Below are positions 12,101 through 24,262 of a DNA stretch of 64,000 nucleotides, one piece after another. Below the pieces are notes generated by a model. That model was not told the origin of the DNA. It did no database searches and saw only the letters and a list, made by a program, of their open reading frames with translations. Location of the stretch: NCBI GenBank assembly GCA_009760855.2, contig WPIO01000001.1, positions 12,099,501 to 12,163,500 on the forward strand. Direction: 5' to 3'. Both the position numbers and the translations under genes were made by a program. The stretch comes from Cristatella mucedo (lineage: Eukaryota; Bryozoa; Phylactolaemata; Cristatellidae). Every line of letters starts with the position of its first letter. Position 1 is the first letter of the stretch.

Positions 12101-12699
12101 TGCAATGCTGGGATGTGGCTATGTAGTGCATGCTACTGCTATACGCTGGTAACGGACCGGGAGTTTTGGCCGTGATTCTGAATCATCACAATTATACAAG
12201 TGTGTAGTGAGCTAAATTCCAAGCCGACGATCGCGATGCAGTAAAGTCGCTCCTCTTGTCGTCACTCGCATTAAATGTTGAAGCGTCGTGAGCATGAATT
12301 AGCTACGCGATAGGCGCCTGCCATTAAATCGCAGGCACTGCATAGATGGCTAAAAGCTTCGGACCAGGAAAAGCTGACGAGGCTCCTAAGGTGACACCAA
12401 ATTCCGTTAGTGACGTGCTTGCTCGATGGAAAATGAACATCGGACGACAACGAATGAACTCGGGTCACACGGGCGCAGTGCCGGGCAACGACGTACTATT
12501 GCTTATAGTACCGGCCGTTCAGTCTCCGACTGGTTGTGTAGTCACATTGTGAATAAACTTGACGTCCGGCTGACAGGCACAAAAATGTGGAGATAGAGCG
12601 AGCACGCCCCTCGGGTTAGAGAGCTAATACGAAAGCTCGCTTGGCTAACCCCGAGGCTCCTTGGGCGAGCGGCCGGGCAAGCTTCGAGACAGCTGTCTT
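12101..12699. other. No recognisable gene
   Basis: A possible hairpin pairs ctcgggttag near 12613 with ctaaccccgag near 12645. I see no other structure and no coding sequence. Confidence 0.35.
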
Positions 12700-12860
12700 C
12701 ATTGCGTGACACGGATTCTGTTGGCTACAGTATTTACACTGAAAGGTACTGGGGCTTTGAATTCGTTGTAGAAAACTCTCCGGCGGAGTAACGTCCGCTT
12801 AGTTACTATGACTTTTGCAAAGTTACAGACGGAGAAGAGACAAATCAAAGCACAAACATC
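12700..12860 (+). mobile_element. LINE family B, degenerate 3' end
   Basis: The order gcgtgac, ctgttggctaca, gaaaactctcc and gcaaagttacagacggagaa follows the LINE B 3' end with substitutions and small insertions. It is older or more decayed than the copies at 13885 and 24848. Confidence 0.55.
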
Positions 12861-13884
12861 ATCATCAAATGAGGACAGAGACATATCAAAACACAAGCAT
12901 CCTCATCAAAGGAGAGCGCTAAAAAAAGGCAAGGTCGAAAGCTTAGCTCAAAGGTTATGTGTTTGCACCTCACGATCCCGGATATCTTGTATATTTCAGT
13001 CTCCTGCACCGGGCTGTTCCTTATAGCCCACTGTTAATGAGAGTAATCCGCCGCTATACAAACGTGGCTTTTGAATCTGCTAACCTTTACTCTTTTACTT
13101 TTTTTTACTTTTTACTTTTACTGTTAATTCTGATAAGGATGAGAAAAATCGGCCCATGTGTCGCTGAACACCATTCATAATGACCGTATCAACCGAAGCA
13201 TGCGGGTCATTAGGAGCTCTCTCGTCGTTGGCAGGCCGCATTATTGCAATGGGGATCGCCGCGTGCTTTGCACGGTAAGAAAAGACCGCGATCGTCGCGT
13301 AGTACAATAGTATTGCCTCACCGAAGTTATGTAGACCAACAGTCTGTTGCCCTATTGGCTAACGATGGACCGTGCACTGTTTTAGTGCTAATGGCCGACT
13401 TAGTATTCCCCCACGTATCGGGTTAGTGAAATAGAGGTCCACCGAGAGATCGGCAAGTGGTGGATCACAGGTAAAGAAGAAAGATAGGGGAGGCAGTTCC
13501 CGAGCATCAATGAAATACACCACAACACCATCGCATTACTTAATCGGCTCCTCATTACTATTCGTGTCTTACTTCGACTCTTACTTTGACTTTAGCATCG
13601 TCAATCCAAGGCTTACTCTTTGAGTTCAGAAGCCCCACGAACCGAGTTGTTACTCGCTTCACAGTCGGTAAAAATGAAACCGCTCTCCACAAGTATAAAA
13701 TTAACAATACGAATACAGGTCATGTGCAAGCACTATTAGGGAGTTTGAATCTATGCACAGGGTCTTTGCAACTGCAGATAGATCTGTGGTTTCATTTAAT
13801 TGATGACCTGCCCCTGATTGTTGTACGAGTGGGCTGCGACACTCGATGTGGTAGGCAGTCGGGACGTGCTATTAATGATTGTTA
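12861..13884. other. No recognisable gene
   Basis: I see no coding sequence or named repeat. A T-rich run near 13095-13125 is the only local feature. Confidence 0.35.
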
Positions 13885-14327
13885 TGACAAGGGAGTACCT
13901 AGCTGAACTGCTGCATCAGTTTCAGCCTGTTCGCGCCCTCAGGTCCTGTGTGGACAATACATTAGCTGTCCCATTCCTCCGCTTAAAGACCGTTGGCGAC
14001 AGAAGCTTTAGCTCTGCAGGTCCTAGACTGTGGAACTCGCTTCCACAGTTCTTACGCAACGACAACTACTCTCCTGCTGCCGACTATGGCACATCTTTTT
14101 CAGCGGTCCTGAACTGCTACTTCTATGCTACTCACTACCTCAACTGCTCTCCTAACTCTGCTATGCTTCCCACTTTCTCTTTGTTGCGTGAGACGAAGTC
14201 TGTTGGCTACCGAATGCGTACCGAAAGCCGCTTAGGCTGTGAGTGCGCTATACAAAACTCTCCTGAGTAACACCCACATGGTCTTTATGACTTTGTGGAG
14301 TTACTGACGGAGATACATTGAAGGGAG
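13885..14327 (+). mobile_element. LINE family B, 3' fragment with RT C-terminal region
   Basis: The reading frame gives the post-RT region of CR1/L2-like elements: LAELLHQFQPVRALRSC, then KTVGDRSFSSAGPRLWNSLP. It runs on to the shared 3' end gtggagttactgacggagat. It is parallel to 20026-20465 and 24890-25325 and truncated upstream of the RT catalytic core. Confidence 0.85.
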
Positions 14328-15419
14328 TCGGGCACTCCGGTAGGCGAGAGGGACGAAGAGAGTCGTGCTTCGCCTGCGAGTGGTAAAATAAACCGGCGCT
14401 GTTGCTCGTCGGCTAGCGTTCTGTGCTGTTCGCGACGATAACTCAAGCTTACAAGATCAGGGCGTAGTTTGAAAAAGAGCGTACGACCAAACAGGCGGCC
14501 TTAGCCTCGATTTCGCGACGCCCTTTCTAAATTACCGAAATGTCGTCGTCGTTCAGCACTCTCTAAGAAAGTTTCTAGCTGTGCCCGGTAGTTTTGCTGG
14601 TGGAGCTCTCGACTCACGGAGCGGCTGCTGGAGCCATGAGATTGTCTGAAAATGTGAGCAGTCTGCCTGGCTTTGGCCCCTTTAGGATGGGCTTAAGATG
14701 GCTGCAGTCTAGCAGCTCATCCACTAAGCCCCGACCACCCGAGATGGTGGCTAGATAATTTCATTTGCTCACCAATTCGAGGATTTGGTCTATCATGAAT
14801 ACATCTGACAAGCCCTGCATAATACTATCTATCTAAATGATAAATTGAACAGACAGTTGAGGTTCTTGAACCGATGCCAAGTTTTTGATTACTCATATAC
14901 CCCTTTACACTGCAGGTGTCCTTTGTCCTTATGTGAGAGGATTGCGATATGAGCCGATCCTTATACATAATAAATTTACCCTTTGAAGTTCAAGCATTGC
15001 ACCCCCATTAAGGCTTGCCAGACTGGCAAGCAAACACACGGTTTATACCAGCCGAGAAATGGCATACGCTGACGGACTTCGAGCGAGAGCCGATCTCAAC
15101 CAATCGCCCAACAAGCACAAGCTTACACCCAAGCTACACCGACAGCCCTGACTCAAGCGGGTCCCCTCAGGTTTAATCCCCTCTTCGCGTATCTTTCCTC
15201 ACGCAATTTCACTCACCCGATCAATCTTTTCTCACAACGTCCTCATCTCGATCAGTGTGACTAAGCTGTCTCATTTCGAAAGCAGACGGAGAAGAGAAAG
15301 AGTGCAGGTTTGAGCCACACACGATGCATAGTGCATGGAGTGAATGCGAGTTCCGACTCATGTGCTTGAAACGGTAGCATTGCTATAAGCAACAGCTCAT
15401 TAATATGATAGTGCAGTTC
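14328..15419. other. No recognisable gene
   Basis: A segment near 14328-14460 includes an aaaataaacc polyadenylation-like signal and could be LTR-like, but no paired end was found. The rest shows no ORF or repeat I recognise. Confidence 0.3.
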
Positions 15420-15548
15420 ATTTGTATAGCGCCACAAGAGAGGTTAATCTCTATCCAGGCGCTTCACATGTGCCGCGGGGCTCGAGCCCACGACCTCAGC
15501 CAGACCTTGGTCGGGGCAAGCACCTTAACCGCTGGACCAAACTAGGAC
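15420..15548 (-). mobile_element. SINE-1 (tRNA head, LINE A-type tail)
   Basis: Read on the minus strand it starts with a tRNA-like A box (GGTCCAGCGGTTAAGG) and B box (GTCGTGGGCTCGAGCCC). It then runs into GAAGCGCCTGGATAGAGATT and GTGGCGCTATACAA. That second half matches the 3' end of LINE family A. Related copies lie at 52265-52414 and 53841-53965. Confidence 0.75.
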
Positions 15549-15984
15549 GAGCAGGCAAAGCCAGGTGCTTTTTATTTCACGGTGCTAGCAGTGCGTCCGG
15601 ATCCATTTGAGCTGTCATGCCTAATTTTTTCAGAGCACGATATGCTCACACTGAAAGCCAATAAAAATAGAAAGGCATCGTGATTTTGCAGCCAGTAAAT
15701 CCATCTAGAAAGGCACTACTCCACAGAGCACCGGCACGATGCCAGCATTTGCGTGCTGGTGCACTTGAATTGGTAACGACTGATTCTGCAGTGCGTGAGC
15801 ATAAGAGCTGGCGCCAGCCTCATTTGCCAAAGCTCTGCTGCTGCTGCCAATATCAGTGTTGCCGCCACCACTGCCAAGAAAATTGCAGTTGCAGCTCGGC
15901 TGTTCACGGATATCCTCGACGAATGCGTTCCAGTCGTGCCGCATACTACGGCGCCAGGTGCGACCGGTCTACTTTAGCAGTTAC
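15549..15984. other. No recognisable gene
   Basis: Overlapping Cys- and Ala-rich ORFs on both strands between 15680 and 16072 come from CTG/CAG-rich sequence and show no domain. Confidence 0.35.
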
Positions 15985-16110
15985 CCGAGGTAGGGTACTC
16001 ACACTGCACGACCATCCAGGTCGTGGGTTCGAGTCGTGCACGGGGCAATTCTTTCGCGGCGAAGGCTGCTGAGGAGCTTCTGCAACTATAGAAACCAGCC
16101 TTTTGATTAG
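15985..16110 (+). mobile_element. SINE-2, degenerate copy
   Basis: The B-box-like gtcgtgggttcgagtcgtgc and the following ggggcaattct match the SINE-2 head at 35109. The body and tail are short and diverged. It lies just 5' of the large LINE B copy. Confidence 0.45.
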
Positions 16111-16199
16111 GCCAGTTTTTACTTCACATTATACTCTATCTTGAGATTTAGCCACTACTCCCTACCGAAGTAGTTATCTCCTTGGGTCACCTTCTGTGA

Positions 16200-17285
16200 G
16201 TTGAGCCGACTTTGCTGCTGGCCGACACGTGGACGACACCTGGTAGCTCTGGTGGATGCGTATTTGAGAAAACCCCACCCGGTTTCTCATTCTATTAGTC
16301 CATGCGCGCTAATACGGTGGATGGTGGAGTTGCTATAGTTGTATGTTAATTTTTTGGCAATAAGACTTGCGGTTTTTCCCCATGGGCCGTCGTTTGCATC
16401 TGTTACAATCAGGCTCATTAAAGATTGTGCCTCTCACTATTGGGATCTACCGACCTCTTTTTGGCGGTCCAACCTTGTTTATGGAGAGATTTTCGGAGTT
16501 CCTCACCAAAATATTGGTGTGCGACAGACAGTTACTGATTGCAGGAGACCAACATTTACGTTGACAACCCTAGCAGCAGCCACGTCTGCTAGTTTCTTGA
16601 CTGTCTGGAGAACTTCGGTTTGGTCCAACACGTCAATCGTGCCACTAACGTGGTTGGTCACATCCTGGATCTCGTTGTCGCTAAGAATGTCTGCCCCACT
16701 GACCTTGTTGTTTGCCAGCTAACCATCTCGGATCATTGATTTGTCTCATTTACTGTTCCTATCCTGCTGTACGTGTCGGGCAACGTTAATTTTGTCAAGC
16801 GATGCAACTTAAAGTACCCGGAGTAATTTCTGAAATCTGTGTCTCAGGCAGGTCAGTAAACATGACAGTTAGGAGTGCCCTTAGCGAGCATGCTTCAACA
16901 TTTCAGTCGGGTTCAAGCGGTAGCACTCCACTGAAACTGCTCTCCCCGAGTACCTAATGACATCCTTTGCAGAAATAATGACGGGAATGTCACTGCCCTA
17001 GTGCGGCTAGACCTATCAGCTGCCTTCGACAATTTTGATCACGATATTCTTCTTGAACGATTCAGAACAACAATCAGTCTGTTGAAGAGGCACTGGCGTG
17101 GTTCGAATCGTGCTCGGCCGCTCGTGCTTAATCTGTGTCGTGTAGAGGTCAGGTCTCTTTCGCCAGACCAATAATCTGCGGAGTCCCACCCACCGGGGTC
17201 CTTCCTCGGTCCTTTGCTCTTCTCCATTTATAACACTGGTCTGAACGATATCAATTACCCGGTATTTGTTGTTATTTCCCAAATA
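16200..17285 (+). pseudogene. LINE family B, endonuclease and 5' RT part (interrupted)
   Basis: The apurinic endonuclease C-terminal part is visible as IYRPLFGGP, LLIAGDQHLR, then LDCLENFGLVQHVN and VVGHILDLVV in shifting frames around 16440-16700. The RT begins near 17000 with RLDLSAAFDNFDHDILLERF and continues to a degraded GSFLGPLLFSIY near 17195-17235. Stops and frameshifts interrupt it. The RT stops before its catalytic YADD box, which lies 2 kb away at about 19415 after an inserted element. This is a CR1/L2-like non-LTR retrotransposon. Confidence 0.8.
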
Positions 17286-17289
17286 TACA

Positions 17290-19345
17290 TAACAAGTGGT
17301 TATGGTGTAATTTGTTTTGCTTTGGCAAGCCAGGTTTGGTAAATATTGTTAATCAAAGATCGGGTTCGCTTCAACATTAAGAATTACTTATGATGATGTT
17401 GGCTTTCATTAGGTTTACTTGTTCCAGTCACTTAATGACATACATGTTGTGCGTAGTTTTTTTTAAACTAGTCAATGTGTTTGTTGATATAGTTATTTAA
17501 ATCAGCGGTTATTTGCGATTTAGAATGCCAAGAGATTATAAGAAGTCTCCGCATATATTCTGCTACATCTTTGAGAGATTCCCGACAAAAGAGGTACTGC
17601 TACCGATTACAACATTAATCAGGTAGTGCTATCCCGCCTACTTCGGGCGCAAATTGGGAGATCAGGATAGGAGACGGGTACCACATATGGTGTGTAAGCC
17701 GTGCGTAGAAAATTTGAGACAGTGGTTCAATGGTCAAAGCAAATGCATCTAGCCGTGCTTCGAATTGTTATTTCTGAAAAGATAAATTGAAGCGCTTCAG
17801 CAAGAAGAATGAGTATAAAATTGAATCTCCAAATCTGCCGTCGGCGATGCGACCTGTACCGCACAGTGATAGGGTGAAAGTTCCTGTTTTACCCGTTACA
17901 CTTGATAACACATTGACTGACAGTGACTCGAGTTCAACTGAAGATGACGTCGATGATTTCGATGTTCTAACACCTAAAATATGATATCACAATTTGATCT
18001 TGAAGACATAGTGAGGGATGCCAAAAGGACCTGCCCAAAGAGTCGGCTGAACTCCTCGGTTTTAGATTAAAAGGGAGAAATTTTCTTGTGCCGGGAGCTA
18101 CATTTTCGCGGTACAGACATCGTGAAAAACAGTTTCTTCCATATTTTTCGACGAAGCATTTATTAATCTATTGCTGCCACATCGAAGGTCTAGTTAACCA
18201 AATTGAAAAGTGCAATGATCCAACTGAGTGGAGACGCATTGTTGATTCACTAAACTGCAGTCTAAAGGGCGTTTCACTTCACAACGGAAATTAACCTTCC
18301 AACCTTGCAGGTTGCTCATTCTGTAGAGATGGAAGGGACTTACTCAGAAATAAAAGCACTTCTCGACGAAATCAAATGTGACCAACACCAGCAGCATATA
18401 TGCGGCGATTTAATGGCCACTGTCCTTCTGCTAGGACTTCAAGGTGGCTACACACAATTTAGCCTTTAGCTCTTATGTGGCTGCGGGCCAGTCTCGCTGA
18501 TGCTCTTCATTACCGAAATGCTGGCCGGAGCGAGCGCATTTTGTGCCTGTAAGTAGCACGACCGAGAGCCTCCTCTTGTCGACAGGCGGACTGATAGAAA
18601 ACTGTGCTAGTGCTCTGAACCAAAACGCGTTACCTTAACGAACTCATAAGACGAGTTTCCTAAATTAGTGAGGCAAAGATAAATGTGCATCGTGTTGGTC
18701 CACAGATCAGAGAGAGTTGTTTAAAGACACAGTGTAAATAAAAAATAATTGCGTTGACTGACACGGCATGCATGGAATGAGTTTTAAGTCTGCGATAGAG
18801 AACTTCCTCGACAATCACAAGTCTGCTGACTACTCGCGAATCGTTGAGAATATAATTAAACGCTACATGGTACTTGGCAGCATAATGAGTGTTACTGTAC
18901 ATTTTCCAAACTCTCATCTTGACTATTTCCTACTAAATTTAGAAGAATTCAGAGAGGAACAGGATGAGAGGTTTTATCAGGATATAAATGAAATGGGTCC
19001 TAGATGTCAAGGCCGCTAGAATGTTGACATGATGGCCGACATGATACTGTTGGAGCCTAAAGCGCCACAACCCAGCTGCTGAGCGTAGAAGAAATTCAAG
19101 CAAGAGGCAGTTTAAAAGCAATTGGCTAAAAGAAATACGACTCATATTTAAATTTTACGTAGCCTAGATTATATTGTTATTAAACGATTGCAAAAACTGC
19201 ATGTATTGCATGTGAAAGTATTGAAAATAAAATGCAAATTCTTTAAAATCGTGGCGTACTGGATTAAAACGAGCTACATATTCTGAAAGAGCATCAAAAA
19301 ACTTACCAGACTCGCCTATTAGATTTGAAATAACTGACACATTTT
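17290..19345 (+). pseudogene. Decayed ORF of an uncharacterised dispersed metazoan family, nested in LINE B
   Basis: Broken frames in one direction carry a Cys-containing N-terminus (FCYIFERFPTKEVLLPI near 17550, then YFGRKLGDQD and CKPCVENLRQW) and an acidic Ser/Asp stretch near 17930. Further on come HICGDLMATVLLLGLQGGYT near 18400, NSHLDYFLLNLEEFREEQDE near 18915, and QDINEMGPRCQGR ending at a stop where the family has Trp. A shifted frame then gives CWSLKRHNPAAERRR. I recognise the layout from large repetitive proteins in arthropod and cnidarian genomes with no established function. It interrupts LINE B between two RT motifs, so it probably inserted as a mobile element. Exact ends were not resolved. 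Confidence 0.6.
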
Positions 19346-20465
19346 CTTCCTGTGCAGGCCAGTGTAATCAACCTCTGGAAAAGTGATTCGCCCCAGGAGA
19401 TATGCTATTACTTGCATGCTGACGATACGCACCTGTATTGTCAGTTAAACCACTGGAATCTGCTGTAGCAACTTATAACTGAATGTTCGCCTGCAGGACA
19501 TTCGATCATGGATATCGGCAAATTTTCTTGAACTAAACGATGTTAAAATGGAACTACTACTCGTAGGACACCCTAAGCGTATGGCTGGACCAGAAAACTT
19601 TACTCTTTTAATAAGTGATGCTGTTGTGTGACCATCACCGCATGCTCGGAATTTAGGAGTCGTCTTTAACAGCTGCTTAAATTTTGAAAGCGTCGTTAAG
19701 AAAACAGCTTCAACAGCAGGCAATCACTCCGATCCCTATCTAAGATTAGGAGCTGTCTTCCTCGGTGGCTCGCACAAAATTTAACTAGCTCCCTGATTAT
19801 ATCTCGATTAGATTATTGCAACTTTATTTTACCGGCCATCAAAAAAAGCCCCTCGGCTACTGCAGCTGGTGATGAATTTGGCTGCAAGGCTAGTTTACAA
19901 ATCCCAAAGGTTTGACCATTTTTCTCCTTTGCTGAAAGAGCTCGGATGGCTGCCGGTTGATCAATAGATAAAGAGTAAAGTTCTTACGCTGACCCACAAG
20001 GCCCGCCATAGCTTGGCTTCGTCATACCTAGCTGAACTGCTGTACCATTTTCAGCCTCCTTGAGCTCTCAGGTTTTCTATGGACGATAAACTAGTTGCTC
20101 CACTCCTCCGCTTACAGACCGTTGGCAACAGCAGCTTTTGCTCTGAAGGTCCTAGACCGTGGAACTCGGTTCCACGATTCTTATGCAACGACAACTACGT
20201 GCCTGCTGCCGATAATGGCACATCCTTTCCAGCCGTCCTAAGCTGCTGCTTCCATGCTACTCACTACCTCTACTGCTCTCCTGACTCATCAATGCTTCAC
20301 ACTTTCTCTCTGTTGCGTGAATCTGAAGTCTGTTGGCTACCGAATGCATACCGAAAACCGATTCGGCGTTGAGTGGGCTATATACAACTCTCCTGCGTAA
20401 CACCCCCATAGTCTTTGCAGCTTTTGTGGACTTAACAAGCAGAGATACATTACATTACATTATCA
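19346..20465 (+). pseudogene. LINE family B, 3' RT part and tail
   Basis: This resumes the LINE B reverse transcriptase with YYLHADDTHLYCQL (YADD-box equivalent HADD) near 19410. It continues with ANFLELNDVKMELLLVGHP, RLDYCN, AARLVYKSQRFDHFSPL, WLPVDQ and AELLYHFQPP. The last readable frame is 20079-20372 (FCSEGPRPWNSVPRFLCND), followed by the 3' end with ACATT repeats. Multiple stops show it is dead. Together with 16200-17285 it forms one LINE copy of about 2.2 kb. Confidence 0.82.
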
Positions 20466-20585
20466 TATTGGAAAATCTGCGAATTACATTTTATCAGCTG
20501 GGCCTCTTAATCCTCTCCACATTTTGCCATTAGTGAAGTCAATGAACAATGACTATTAAAAGTGTATTCGATTGCACCAAACCTG

Positions 20586-20660
20586 TGTGCCATACACACG
20601 CGCGCGCGTGTGCGCACACACACATGTATGCATGCATACGCACGTGTGCGCAAAAACACA
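20586..20660. repeat. CA/CG alternating purine-pyrimidine tract
   Basis: Runs of acacacgcgcgcgcgtgtgc and cacacacacatg form a short alternating tract in the 3' flank of NAPE-PLD paralogue 2. Confidence 0.7.
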
Positions 20661-20957
20661 GGCATGCATTTAAGGAACAAACCCGTGTGCTTAGACTCCT
20701 GATCTCACAGGGGTACACGATTACATATCAATCTCGGCTCAGAGGATCCAGCTGCAAGAACCCAGAGTGCACACTGCATGGTATGGCTGACTGCTTCGTG
20801 GAACGCGTAGAGCTGTAATGCTGAAATGAATCGGTAGCCTCAACGTGAACACGTAGCCGAGAGCAGGCTCACTGTTCGGCGCTAACGGCAAAATCGGTGC
20901 ACAGGTATCACTGGTCAGGTGACTACATAGTTAAGAGACTAGTGCACACAGCATCAG

Positions 20958-22904
20958 TCACTCCGTCTCGATGTGCCGCGTTTCTCCATGCTGAAGTGTG
21001 AAAAAGCGATTGGGATCCAGCTTCTTCGCAGACATGCTTTCTCTTACCAGCTGAGGTGGCTCGAGGTACGGCTGCAGAGCACGTGACACAATTAACATCG
21101 CGAGGAGCAATGCCAATGACAAGGCAACGAAAGTCAGTGCCTGGAGCTTTGCACTTACCTCTGCTGACAAAGGAAACGTGCCCCAATGGATGCCGAGGCT
21201 CCAGCGAGCCCTCACGTCCTGGTGGATTAGCACGGCCTCCTCGGGATTGACGTGCGACGGTTGCATTATATCACGTGGAGTATATGCACCTACAGAGTAT
21301 GGCAGATGGTGCATTGCTGACATGGCGAATGTACATCGCTGAGTATTAAAAAGTGGCACAAATACATGATCACGACTAAGCAAAAGATGCCATCGATGCA
21401 GCTATCAATCGTAGCCACCGTTGCAGCACGGCTGTGGCAACAAACAGCGAGCGAGAAGAAGTCTAGGCATTTGATACCACTTCAGCTGCCATAGCACCAC
21501 TACTGGCAACAGCAAAGCTGCTACTGTTAGCTCAATTTCTACAACAGAAATTCAAATACGATCCACCCTACGGCTCGGAGAAAACGGCTGCATTGCATTA
21601 TCACTCCAATTGTATCGCGACTTTCTCTTTGCACTCGTGCAGTGCTGCTGATGCCACAAACATACACACACACAGACACACACCCACACACACACACACA
21701 CACGCATGCATACATGCACACATATCGTGGGCAGCAAGGCGATAGTGAACAAGCGAAACGGAGTTACAGCCCTGTCACATCATTAATGATGTTCCCCTTT
21801 TCCAGTCTCCGTGGTCCTGGAAATGTCGACTCAGCTCTTGGATGCTATGTTTTCTAATGGAAGCACCTTCAAGGACGCATGCACTTTCTCGAAGTGTCCA
21901 CATGTTTAGGCTATGTGAGAGATTCCAAAATCATTCTGATGTACAGCAGCCACGTGTGACTTTGTGTGTCCTATAAAAAGGGTAATTGCAGCACTACATG
22001 TAGCAATGACACTGAGCAGCTCAGGGACCATCGCTCAGCTCATACAAACTCTAAATAACTTAGCATTTAAAATCCCATGCATAAAAACACGTGTGTTTTC
22101 TGCCTTGTTTCATCAGTAACAGCCGCGATCAGCTACAACCTGCAAAACTCACCTATTGGAATGGCAGCAAGATCAAACGGTCCATAACATTGGCCAATTT
22201 GCTTAAAAGCTTCGCAGTAGCCAGTGTCACCGGCAAAATAGAAACGGCTGTTCTGCCCGATGACAGCCCATCCACACCACAAGGACTGAAAGTTAAGACC
22301 GTGGTCATTAAAAAAAGTGCAACCTCATTCTACAAAGACTTTCGGGTCTTGGGCTAGACGGGTTCATATAAATAACAAGGACGACTGAGAAACTTACCCG
22401 GCCTGTGTCAGACAACGTCCGTTTGCTCCAGTGAAGCGCTGGCACCGAGCAGAACCTGACGTGTGCACCAGGTGCACTGCCGTCGTCCGAGAGCACCTGC
22501 TCGTCCCACCATGAGAGTTCGATCACGTTGGTGACGCCCTCCCGAATGAACCACTGTTTTAACCCCAATGGTACAAACCACTTCAGCTCTGCACCGAATC
22601 GCTTGTTCAGCTGCTTTACAGACGAATAATCCAAGTGATCATAATGATTGTGGCTGATGACAACAGCATCGATTCGAGGCAGGTCGGCTATACTGCAGGG
22701 CGGCGGACGGTAGCGCTTAGGCCCAGCGAACACAATGGGTGAACAGTGCTCACTGAAAATGGGATCTGTAAGCACTGATATGCCATCGAGCTGCATGAGA
22801 GTGCTTGCATGGCCCAACCATGTGACACGAATGCCATCCATGGGGGGCTGCTGAAGGATGTTCATATCGGGTTCGAGAACCGGCAGAGCTCTGTCCCGTT
22901 CGGC
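20958..22904 (-). CDS. NAPEPLD: NAPE-PLD-like phospholipase D, paralogue 2 (5' end not found)
   Basis: Second member of the zinc phospholipase D family that releases N-acylethanolamines. Exons on the minus strand are 22398-22904, 22153-22285, 21159-21289 and 20958-21071 (stop at 20958-20960). Exon lengths are 507, 133, 131 and 114 nt, against 510, 133, 131 and 114 in paralogue 1, with the same phases, giving 294 residues. The first visible exon starts after TTTCAG with [13 protein letters not shown], so an upstream exon is missing. Motifs [27 protein letters not shown] and IHWGTF are intact. Donors are GTAAGT, GTGAGT and GTAAGT. Introns are short (112, 863 and 87 bp). The 87 bp intron is in frame and stop-free. 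Family call firm; substrate inferred. Confidence 0.92.
21072..21158 (-). other. 87 bp in-frame intron encoding a hydrophobic segment
   Basis: Bounded by GTAAGT and CTCTGCAG, it splits the last two exons of NAPE-PLD paralogue 2. It is a multiple of three with no stop in the exon frame. Its translation contains [18 protein letters not shown], 18 largely apolar residues resembling a transmembrane helix. The equivalent intron of paralogue 1 (3860-4031) is 172 bp and contains stops. Confidence 0.85.
21659..21722. repeat. (CA)n microsatellite in intron
   Basis: Interrupted CA repeat with cagacac and cacccac units, lying in the 863 bp intron of NAPE-PLD paralogue 2. Confidence 0.9.
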
Positions 22905-23168
22905 CTGAAATTAGAGTGAAAATAAAAAATCTGTAGAAATAAGCACAAACTCAGATTTAAAAAAGTAATCTGGCATGGAGCAATGTTGGTTCTAGATTGC
23001 TATAGCAGTGTACGAGCAGGCGTTGCTTTTCTGCTAATAGCACCGATACTCACGAAGACAGTCAAGAAAGACGTTTAAATCGGTATTTAATTGCCAGAAA
23101 AAAACGATCTCGGAAATTCAGCACAATTTCATACATCTCCAACTTTGCTACATTCTTACACAACATTA
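22905..23168. other. Upstream flank or intron of NAPE-PLD paralogue 2
   Basis: This AT-rich stretch directly precedes the acceptor of the first visible exon of NAPE-PLD paralogue 2 and is therefore probably intron. No upstream exon or promoter was recognised. Confidence 0.4.
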
Positions 23169-23836
23169 GTAATAATAATAATAATGCACTTGATAAAGCG
23201 ACCAGAGAGAACTCAATCTCTTTCTAGGCACTTACATTTGCTGCAAAGAAAACACTGTGGAATGGTGAGTGGTACCGTGCTTGATAAACAGCACAAATAA
23301 CACGGTTGGGGTGACATGCACAGGGTCAGCATGCAAAGATGGTTAGTGGCAGCATGCACAGTGTCAGCACGCATAAGCACATAAAGGATGAGCCACAGGG
23401 ACCCACTAAATGCTATCATAAATAGGTATTTTAAGATCTTTTTAAATGTGATCAAGTCAGGGATGTTGTGATGCAAGTCAGAAGTGAGTTCCAGGCTTTG
23501 GGAGCATGTGAACTAAATGCACGGTCTCCACAGGATTTGAGGTTTGTACGAGGTATAGATAAACAGTTAGATTCTGAAAAGCAGGTGGTGCGATGCTTGG
23601 CCTAGTGGGGAGTAGATCTGACAGGTAGGCTGTAGGCAAAGAATGGAGGGACCTAAAAGTGAGCGACAAAACCTTGAAATCAATCCTTTGCTTGACTGGT
23701 AGCCAGTGCAGGTCGGCGAGAAGTGGTGTGACGATGTGGCAACTGTGACACTCACAACAGACAAGCCTAGCTGCAGAGTTCTGCACCAGCTGTCAGTGCC
23801 TGATTGCACACAGCGGTAGGCCAGCAAGCATTACCT
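23169..23836 (-). mobile_element. LINE family A, 3' fragment
   Basis: On the minus strand the frame gives QNSAARLVCCECHSCHIVTP, LLADLHWLPVKQRIDFKVLS and LTFRSLHSLPTAYLSDLLP, the region downstream of the RT core in L2/CR1-like LINEs. It ends at an ATT-repeat tail (aataataataataat on the plus strand at about 23169). It is truncated at its 5' end near 23836. Confidence 0.85.
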
Positions 23837-23949
23837 CGAATGTGGGTTCTACTGCTCTTCACTCAGTGGATTCTCTGTCTGACTGACTGTCCGCCCCTCT
23901 CTATGTGTTAGGGTCTGTCTCTGTCTATCTGCCTCTGTTTGTCTTTCTG

Positions 23950-24262
<313 letters not shown>

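Noticed and set aside
12612-12656. Hairpin ctcgggttag / ctaaccccgag as a small RNA gene
   Set aside because: The loop is long, and there is no promoter box, cloverleaf or repeat support.
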